From Erythrobacter sp. CCH5-A1 (GTDB lineage: Bacteria; Pseudomonadota; Alphaproteobacteria; Sphingomonadales; Sphingomonadaceae), in assembly GCF_001557115.1 (NCBI RefSeq), contig NZ_LSKQ01000267.1, positions 1-64,000 on the forward strand: DNA of 64,000 bases, written 5' to 3'. This document shows, piece after piece, positions 58,637-64,000 of the stretch. The notes beneath the pieces are model-generated. The model had not been told where the DNA came from. It did not search any database and saw nothing but the letters and a program-made list of their open reading frames with translations. Made by a program: the position numbers and the translations under genes. Position 1 is the stretch's first letter; each line of letters opens with the position of its first letter.

Positions 58637-60067
58637 ATGGCCGACGACCGCCGCGCTGAACTTGAAGCCCTGCTGGCACGCCAGCGCGCCGCCTTCACCG
58701 CCTCGCGCCCCGAGCCGCTCAGCCAGCGCAAGGACCGCATCCGCCGCGCGATGGCGCTGGTGAAGGAGCATGGCGAGGCATTCGCCAAGGCGATGAGCGC
58801 CGATTTCGGCAGTCGCTCGCATCACCAGTCGATGCTGACCGACATCGCCGCGACCGTGGGCGCGGGCAATCATGCGCTCAAGCACCTCGATGGCTGGGCC
58901 AGGCCGGAAAAGCGCAAGGTGCAGTTCCCGCTCAGCCTGATGGGTGCGAAGGCCGAAGTTCGCTATGAACCCAAGGGGGTGATCGGCATTCTCTCGCCGT
59001 GGAACTTCCCTGTGCAGCTTGCTTTCGGTCCGCTGATGCAGGTGCTCGCCGCGGGCAACCGGGCGATGATCAAGCCGTCCGAATTCACCGAGCGCACCAG
59101 CGAATTGATGGCCGAGCTCACCGCGCAATATTTCCAGCCCGAAGAAGTCGCTGTGATCACCGGCGGGCCGGAAGTGGCCGCGGCGTTCTCCTCGCTGCCC
59201 TTCGATCACCTCGTCTTCACCGGATCGACCGCGACGGGCCGCCGGGTCATGCAGGCCGCGGCAGCGAACCTCGTGCCGGTGACGCTCGAACTTGGTGGCA
59301 AGTCGCCCGTTGTCATGGGCCGCAGCGCCGACTTCGCCAAGGCGGGCGAGCGCATCGCCATCGGCAAGATGATGAACGCAGGGCAGATCTGCCTTGCGCC
59401 CGATTACCTGATGGTGCCCGAGGACAAGGCCGACGAGGCGGTCGCGGGGGTCACCGGTGCGGCGGCGGCGATGTATCCGCGCGTGCTCGATAATGACGAC
59501 TATGCCTCGATTGTCTCCGATCGCCATTTCGAGCGGTTGCAGGGCCTTGTCGAGGATGCCAAGGCCAAGGGCGCAGAGGTGATCGAGGTCAACCCGGCGG
59601 GCGAGGATTTCGCCAACGCCAACCAGCGCAAGATGCCGCTCACCGTGCTGCGCGGGGTCAATGACGGCATGACCGTGATGCAGGAGGAAATCTTCGGCCC
59701 CGTCCTGCCGGTGATGACCTACAAGTCGATCGACCAGGCGGTCGACTACATCAACGAGCACGACCGCCCGCTCGGCCTCTACTATTTCGGCGAGGACAAG
59801 GGCGAGCAGGAGCGGGTGCTGACCCGCACCATCTCGGGCGGGGTGACGACCAATGACGTGGTGTTCCACGTCTCGATGGAGGACCTGCCCTTCGGCGGGG
59901 TCGGACCCTCGGGCATGGGGAGCTACCACGCCATCGAGGGTTTTCGCGAGTTCAGCCATGCCCGCGCGGTCTATCACCAGCCCAAGATCGACATCGCCAA
60001 GCTCGGCGGGTTGAAGCCCCCCTATGGCAAGGCGACCGAGGCGGCAGCGGCGCGGATGATGAGATGA
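58637..60067 (+). CDS. Coniferyl-aldehyde dehydrogenase-like aldehyde dehydrogenase
   Basis: A 476-residue class 3-like ALDH. GILSPWNFPVQLAFGPLMQVLAAGN, FTGSTATGRRVM and LELGGKSPVVMG bind NAD(P), Glu in LELGG is the base and the Cys in NAGQICLAPDYL near 251 is the nucleophile. The N-terminal half and length match coniferyl-aldehyde dehydrogenases, which oxidise lignin-derived and aliphatic aldehydes. ATG 58637 follows GGGAG; ATG 58616 is less likely. The stop overlaps the next start (ATGA). Confidence 0.9.
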   Translation: MADDRRAELEALLARQRAAFTASRPEPLSQRKDRIRRAMALVKEHGEAFAKAMSADFGSRSHHQSMLTDIAATVGAGNHALKHLDGWARPEKRKVQFPLSLMGAKAEVRYEPKGVIGILSPWNFPVQLAFGPLMQVLAAGNRAMIKPSEFTERTSELMAELTAQYFQPEEVAVITGGPEVAAAFSSLPFDHLVFTGSTATGRRVMQAAAANLVPVTLELGGKSPVVMGRSADFAKAGERIAIGKMMNAGQICLAPDYLMVPEDKADEAVAGVTGAAAAMYPRVLDNDDYASIVSDRHFERLQGLVEDAKAKGAEVIEVNPAGEDFANANQRKMPLTVLRGVNDGMTVMQEEIFGPVLPVMTYKSIDQAVDYINEHDRPLGLYYFGEDKGEQERVLTRTISGGVTTNDVVFHVSMEDLPFGGVGPSGMGSYHAIEGFREFSHARAVYHQPKIDIAKLGGLKPPYGKATEAAAARMMR

Positions 60068-61293
60068 GGGCGCTTGCGGCCGCGCTGGCGCTGGTGCTGG
60101 CGGCTCCGCTCGGAGCCGAGGCTCTGCCCGCATGGCGCGCGGTCGATACGGCGACCGGTCAGATCGCGGATGTGGCGGGGCTCGAGCAGCTGGCCCGTGA
60201 CTTTCCCGACAGCGTCAGCGTGCGGCTGCGGCTGCTGAATGCGCAGCTTGCGGCGGGCGGGGGCGAGGCGGCGCTCGCCAGCCTGCGCTGGCTCGCGGCG
60301 CGGGGCCATGCGTTCAGCGAGCGGGCCAAGGCGAGGATTCCCGAACTGATCGGCCCCGTGCATGCGCAGGCCGCCCGCGATGCGGTCGCTGGCGTGCCGC
60401 TTGTCATCGGAGGCAGCGCGGTGTTCAGCACGCTTCCGGCCGAGGCGGGGCTGATCGAGAGTGTCATCGTGACCCCGGGCGGGGACGGGGCCCTCGCAAG
60501 CTCGGTGTCCGGGCGCAGCCTGTTTGCCCTTGCCGCCATGAGCGAATGGATCGCGGTCCCGGTCCCCGGGGCGCAGGCCCTGTCGGGCCTCGCGTCTGCA
60601 CCCGACGGAAGTCTGGGCTGGGTGGCCTCGTCCAATGTCGACCGGTCCGCGCCGGTTCCGGGAAGCTTCTCCGGACTGATCGGTCTGACCGGCGACATGA
60701 ACGACCTGCTGCTGGTCGCAGCCCCCGAAGGCGTGGTCGTCTCCGACCTCGCGGTCGGGCCGGACGGGACGGTCTATGCCAGCGATCCGCAGGGCGGCGG
60801 CATCTACCGTGCGCGCCCCGGTGCAAAAGCGCTCGAAGCGCTGGCCGCCCCCGGCACCTTCCGCTCGCCGCAGGGACTGGCGGTCAGCGCGGATGGAAAG
60901 CGGCTCTACCTCAGCGATTACGGCTATGGCCTTGCCGTGATCGACCTCTCCAACGGCAAGGCGAGCCGCCTTGCCAGCGATGTGACCGCCGCGCTCGACG
61001 GTATCGACGGGCTGTGGCTCCACGAGGGCGAGCTCGTCGCGGTCCAGAACGGCACCAGTCCGATGCGCATCAGCGCCTTCCGCCTGTCGGACGACGGCAC
61101 CCGCATCACCGGCCACCGCATCCTCGAACAGGCTCATCCCGACTGGACCGAGCCGCTCGGCGGGAGCATTGCCGACGGCGCGCTCTACTATGTCGCGACC
61201 GGGCAATGGGACCGCTACGACAAGGGTGCCTTGCGCGAGGGACAGGAGCCGCTGCCCACGGTGATCCGCCGCCTCCCGCTGGGCGCGCCCTGA
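60064..61293 (+). CDS. Secreted SMP-30/gluconolactonase-like propeller protein
   Basis: A 409-residue exported protein. The signal peptide ends LGAEA. Residues 20-100 are helical, then a beta-propeller with repeated strands: SDLAVGPDGTVYASDPQGGGIYR, SPQGLAVSADGKRLYLSDYGYG and IDGLWLHEGELVAVQNG, as in SMP-30 and NHL folds. Possible calcium-dependent lactonase or a binding protein. Coupled to the aldehyde dehydrogenase by an ATGA overlap. No assignment closer than the fold. Confidence 0.78.
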   Translation: MRALAAALALVLAAPLGAEALPAWRAVDTATGQIADVAGLEQLARDFPDSVSVRLRLLNAQLAAGGGEAALASLRWLAARGHAFSERAKARIPELIGPVHAQAARDAVAGVPLVIGGSAVFSTLPAEAGLIESVIVTPGGDGALASSVSGRSLFALAAMSEWIAVPVPGAQALSGLASAPDGSLGWVASSNVDRSAPVPGSFSGLIGLTGDMNDLLLVAAPEGVVVSDLAVGPDGTVYASDPQGGGIYRARPGAKALEALAAPGTFRSPQGLAVSADGKRLYLSDYGYGLAVIDLSNGKASRLASDVTAALDGIDGLWLHEGELVAVQNGTSPMRISAFRLSDDGTRITGHRILEQAHPDWTEPLGGSIADGALYYVATGQWDRYDKGALREGQEPLPTVIRRLPLGAP

Positions 61294-61425
61294 CGCGGAC
61301 AACGCGCCGCAACGACTGTTCGATTTCCTGCAACTCCCTTAAGGGGTTTTCCCCGAGTCGCAGGCTTGCGCGGTGCGCGCGACAGGCCTAGGGCGACCGA
61401 CGGGATTAACTGCTTGGACATCGTC

Positions 61426-61800
61426 GTGATCGACCTCAGCCAGTATCTGCCGATACTGTTATTCGTGCTGGTTGCCCTCGGGCTGTCGGTGCTTTTCGTC
61501 GTGGCCCCGATGGCGGTGTCGCGCCTCACCGGCGTGCACAAGCCCGATGCGGAAAAGCTGTCCGAATACGAGTGCGGCTTTCCCGCCTTCGAAGACGCGC
61601 GCAGCCAGTTCGACGTGCGCTTCTACCTCGTCGCGATCAGCTTCATCGTCTTCGATCTCGAGGCCGCCTTCCTGTTCCCCTGGGCGGTGAGCCTCGGCGA
61701 GACGGGCTGGATCGGGTGGACCGGCATGATGGTGTTCCTGTTCATCCTCGCGGTGGGGCTTGCCTATGAATGGAAGAAAGGGGCTTTGGACTGGGAATGA
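61426..61800 (+). CDS. nuoA: NADH-quinone oxidoreductase subunit A
   Basis: A 124-residue membrane subunit of complex I. Three membrane segments are seen (about 8-30, 63-83, 90-110), with the conserved [24 protein letters not shown] loop. The start is not certain: GTG 61426 is used because it gives the usual length, while TTG 61414 is in the same frame with GGGATTA upstream. The stop overlaps nuoB (ATGA). First gene of the nuo operon; a CCCTTAAGGG palindrome lies at 61336-61345 upstream. Confidence 0.92.
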   Translation: MIDLSQYLPILLFVLVALGLSVLFVVAPMAVSRLTGVHKPDAEKLSEYECGFPAFEDARSQFDVRFYLVAISFIVFDLEAAFLFPWAVSLGETGWIGWTGMMVFLFILAVGLAYEWKKGALDWE

Positions 61801-62375
61801 ATAACATCGTTTCTCCTCCCCAAGGGCTCCCCGACATTTCGAAGCTGACCACCGCGCAAGGCGGCGAGGTCCGCGCGCCTGACGCGAGCTTCTTCGACGC
61901 GCTTCAGACCGAGGTCACCGACAAGGGCTTCCTCGTCACCTCGACCGAGGAGCTGTTCCAGTGGGCGCGCACCGGCTCGCTGTGGTGGATGACCTTCGGC
62001 CTTGCCTGCTGCGCGGTCGAGATGATCCACGTCAACATGCCGCGCTACGACATGGAGCGCTTTGGCGCCGCCCCGCGCGCCTCTCCGCGCCAGTCGGATG
62101 TGATGATCGTCGCCGGTACGCTGTGCAACAAGATGGCTCCGGCGCTGCGCAAGGTCTACGACCAGATGTCGGACCCCAAGTATGTGATCAGCATGGGCAG
62201 CTGCGCCAATGGCGGCGGCTATTACCATTACAGCTACTCGGTGGTGCGCGGCTGCGACCGCATCGTGCCGGTCGACATCTACGTCCCCGGCTGCCCGCCG
62301 ACCGCCGAGGCGCTGCTCTATGGCGTGATGCAATTGCAGCGGAAGATCCGCCGCGTCGGCACGATCGAGAGGTAA
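61797..62375 (+). CDS. nuoB: NADH-quinone oxidoreductase subunit B
   Basis: A 192-residue subunit carrying the N2 4Fe-4S cluster that passes electrons to ubiquinone. [11 protein letters not shown] supplies the paired cysteines, [18 protein letters not shown] and [16 protein letters not shown] the others. ATG 61797 overlaps nuoA by four bases; the longer frame would only add residues from nuoA sequence. nuoC follows by six bases. Confidence 0.96.
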   Translation: MNNIVSPPQGLPDISKLTTAQGGEVRAPDASFFDALQTEVTDKGFLVTSTEELFQWARTGSLWWMTFGLACCAVEMIHVNMPRYDMERFGAAPRASPRQSDVMIVAGTLCNKMAPALRKVYDQMSDPKYVISMGSCANGGGYYHYSYSVVRGCDRIVPVDIYVPGCPPTAEALLYGVMQLQRKIRRVGTIER

Positions 62376-62381
62376 GGGCGC

Positions 62382-63173
62382 ATGGCCGTTCTGCATTCCG
62401 CACCGCGCTTCGCTTCCAACGAGGGCGTGATCGACGCCGTCAGCGAGACCATCTCGGTCTGGCTGATCGAGGCGCATGAAGCCCACGGCGAGGTGATTTT
62501 TCGCGTCGAGCGCGATGCCATTGAAAAGGTTCTGCGCATCCTGCGTGACGATCACGCCTACCAGCAGCTCATGGAAATCGCGGGCGTAGACTACCCCTCG
62601 CGGCCCGAGCGCTTCGAGGTCGTCTACATGCTCCAGAGCCTCACCAAGAACCACCGCTTGATGGTGAAGTGCTCGGCCAGCGAGGACACGCCGGTGCCGA
62701 CTGTCACCACGCTGTGGCCCAATGCCGGGTGGCTCGAGCGCGAGGTGTTCGACATGTACGGCGTGACCTTCGCCGGGAACCCCGACCTTCGCCGCATCCT
62801 CACCGATTACGGCTTCGAGGGGCACCCGTTCCGCAAGGACTTCCCGATGACGGGCTATACCGAACTGCGCTATTCCGAGGAGGAAAAGCGCGTGGTGTAC
62901 GAGCCGGTCGTGCTGGCGCAGGAAATGCGGACCTTCGATTTTCTCAGCCCGTGGGAAGGCGCGGACTACGTGCTGCCGGGTGACGAGAAGTCCCGCGGCG
63001 CGCCGACCGTCACCGAGGTCAAGACCACCGAGAAGACGTCCGAGACCGGCGCAGGCAAGGATGCGGACAAGGCCGCCGCGAAACCGGTATCCCCGCCCAA
63101 TCCGGCGGAGAAGGACAGCGGCAAGGGTGCCCCCGGCGCCCCCGATCCCACCTCGAAGGAGGGTGGACGATGA
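62382..63173 (+). CDS. nuoC: NADH-quinone oxidoreductase subunit C with a low-complexity tail
   Basis: A 263-residue complex I subunit of the peripheral arm. Family motifs are [45 protein letters not shown] and [16 protein letters not shown]. After about residue 203 comes a tail of 60 residues rich in Lys, Ala, Pro, Thr and Gly, not part of the core fold. Its job is unknown. The stop overlaps nuoD (ATGA). Confidence 0.95.
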   Translation: MAVLHSAPRFASNEGVIDAVSETISVWLIEAHEAHGEVIFRVERDAIEKVLRILRDDHAYQQLMEIAGVDYPSRPERFEVVYMLQSLTKNHRLMVKCSASEDTPVPTVTTLWPNAGWLEREVFDMYGVTFAGNPDLRRILTDYGFEGHPFRKDFPMTGYTELRYSEEEKRVVYEPVVLAQEMRTFDFLSPWEGADYVLPGDEKSRGAPTVTEVKTTEKTSETGAGKDADKAAAKPVSPPNPAEKDSGKGAPGAPDPTSKEGGR

Positions 63174-64000
63174 GCATCACCCAGGAACAGTCGCCCACCA
63201 CCGAGGGCGAGGTCATCACCAACTACACCATCAACTTCGGCCCCCAGCACCCGGCCGCGCACGGCGTGCTGCGCATGGTGATGGAGCTGGACGGCGAGGT
63301 GATCGAGCGGATCGATCCGCACGTGGGCCTGCTCCACCGCGGCACAGAGAAGCTGATCGAGCAGAAGACCTATCTCCAGGCGCTGCCCTATTTCGACCGG
63401 CTCGACTATTGCTCGCCGCTGGCGATGGAGCACTCCTATGTGCTCGCGATCGAGAAGCTGCTGAACCTCGAAGTGCCGCTGCGCGCGCAATATCTGCGCG
63501 TGCTGTTCGCCGAGCTGACTCGCATCTGCAACCACATGCTCAACATGGGCGCGCACATCCTCGATGTCGGCGCATTCACGCCGAACCTGTGGATCATGGA
63601 CCTGCGCGAGGATTGCCTCAACTTCTTCGAGCGGGCGAGCGGCGCGCGGATGCACTCCGCATGGTTCCGCCCGGGCGGCGTCCATCAGGACGTGCCGGAG
63701 AAGCTGCTGGTCGATATCGGTGACTGGCTCGACAACCGCTTCTTCCAGCTGTTCGAGGACGCGATGAGCCTCGTCATGGACAACCGCATCTTCAAGCAGC
63801 GCAACGTCGACATCGCCGTCGTCAGCCGCGAGGACGCGATTGCCTGGGGCTTCAGTGGCCCGATGATCCGTGCCGCGGGTCTGCCGTGGGACCTGCGCAA
63901 GAGCCAGCCCTATGACGTGTATGACCGCATGGAGTTCGACATCCCGGTCGGCACCAACTCCGACTGCTACGACCGCTTCATGGTGCGCGTGAAGGAAGTC
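63170..64000 (+). CDS. nuoD: NADH-quinone oxidoreductase subunit D (3' end outside window)
   Basis: The first 277 codons of NuoD, open to the right edge. [36 protein letters not shown] and [21 protein letters not shown] are the conserved quinone-site and fold motifs of the 49 kDa subunit, which has about 400 residues in full. ATG 63170 overlaps the nuoC stop. Its quinone-pocket His and Tyr lie in the N-terminal part seen here. Confidence 0.96.
   Translation, partial: MSITQEQSPTTEGEVITNYTINFGPQHPAAHGVLRMVMELDGEVIERIDPHVGLLHRGTEKLIEQKTYLQALPYFDRLDYCSPLAMEHSYVLAIEKLLNLEVPLRAQYLRVLFAELTRICNHMLNMGAHILDVGAFTPNLWIMDLREDCLNFFERASGARMHSAWFRPGGVHQDVPEKLLVDIGDWLDNRFFQLFEDAMSLVMDNRIFKQRNVDIAVVSREDAIAWGFSGPMIRAAGLPWDLRKSQPYDVYDRMEFDIPVGTNSDCYDRFMVRVKEV

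Noticed and set aside
1..64000. tRNA, rRNA, CRISPR arrays, transposases or phage genes
   Set aside because: None recognised on reading both strands. A short or divergent RNA gene could still be missed without a covariance search.

Overview
The window is a high-GC chromosomal segment of an alphaproteobacterium. Gene content points to Sphingomonadales, most likely Erythrobacteraceae (Erythrobacter/Porphyrobacter type): alphaproteobacterial RNase E with an acidic insertion in its N-terminal domain, the ETF-QO/ispE/ilvD neighbourhood, a nuoABCD operon, and an exosortase A (XrtA) exopolysaccharide locus of the sphingomonad type. Genus is an inference from protein style. No rRNA, tRNA, insertion sequence, prophage or CRISPR array was recognised. 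Genes are tightly packed, often with ATGA or GTGA overlaps, and only one gap exceeds 300 bases.

Layout. 1-9242: an edge-truncated OmpA-like barrel, a fatty acyl-CoA ligase with two small genes, then a minus-strand run of a lipoprotein esterase, a YbjN-like protein, a radical SAM protein, moaB, a lytic transglycosylase and a degenerate uracil-DNA-glycosylase-like protein. 9369-19020: plus-strand metabolism and repair genes (ETF-QO, ispE, N-formylglutamate amidohydrolase, ilvD, NAD(P)H-hydrate repair, rRNA methyltransferase). A small accessory patch at 11018-12836 contains a chimeric lipoprotein gene that begins with a duplicated copy of the ispE 5' end.

19017-37059 is the XrtA/PEP-CTERM exopolysaccharide locus. 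Its left half is a carrier-protein module of unknown chemistry: acyl carrier protein, two alpha/beta-hydrolase-fold proteins (one with Cys as nucleophile, one with no nucleophile), a CelD-like GNAT, an acyl-CoA-ligase-like enzyme and a PLP decarboxylase. Its right half is an export and processing operon: Wza-like exporter, Wzz-like chain-length protein, tyrosine autokinase, outer-membrane barrel, ExeA-like ATPase, polysaccharide deacetylase, FemAB-like protein, glycosyltransferase, exosortase A and an asparagine-synthase-like amidotransferase. The reasonable working model is that the left half makes a carrier-bound amine or acyl group that decorates the polymer or lipid exported by the right half.

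37056-50290 is core cell biology: zapE, a thioesterase, sdhB standing apart from sdhA, an SDR, a small membrane protein, a methyltransferase, a 53-codon small gene ending in a strong hairpin terminator, RNase E with a long leader, a cell-wall amidase, PBP1A, a periplasmic peroxiredoxin and prfB. 50379-61293 holds mixed metabolism, including a secreted beta-propeller protein and a lipoprotein-type methyltransferase. 61426-64000 is the start of the nuo operon (nuoA-nuoD), cut by the window edge inside nuoD.
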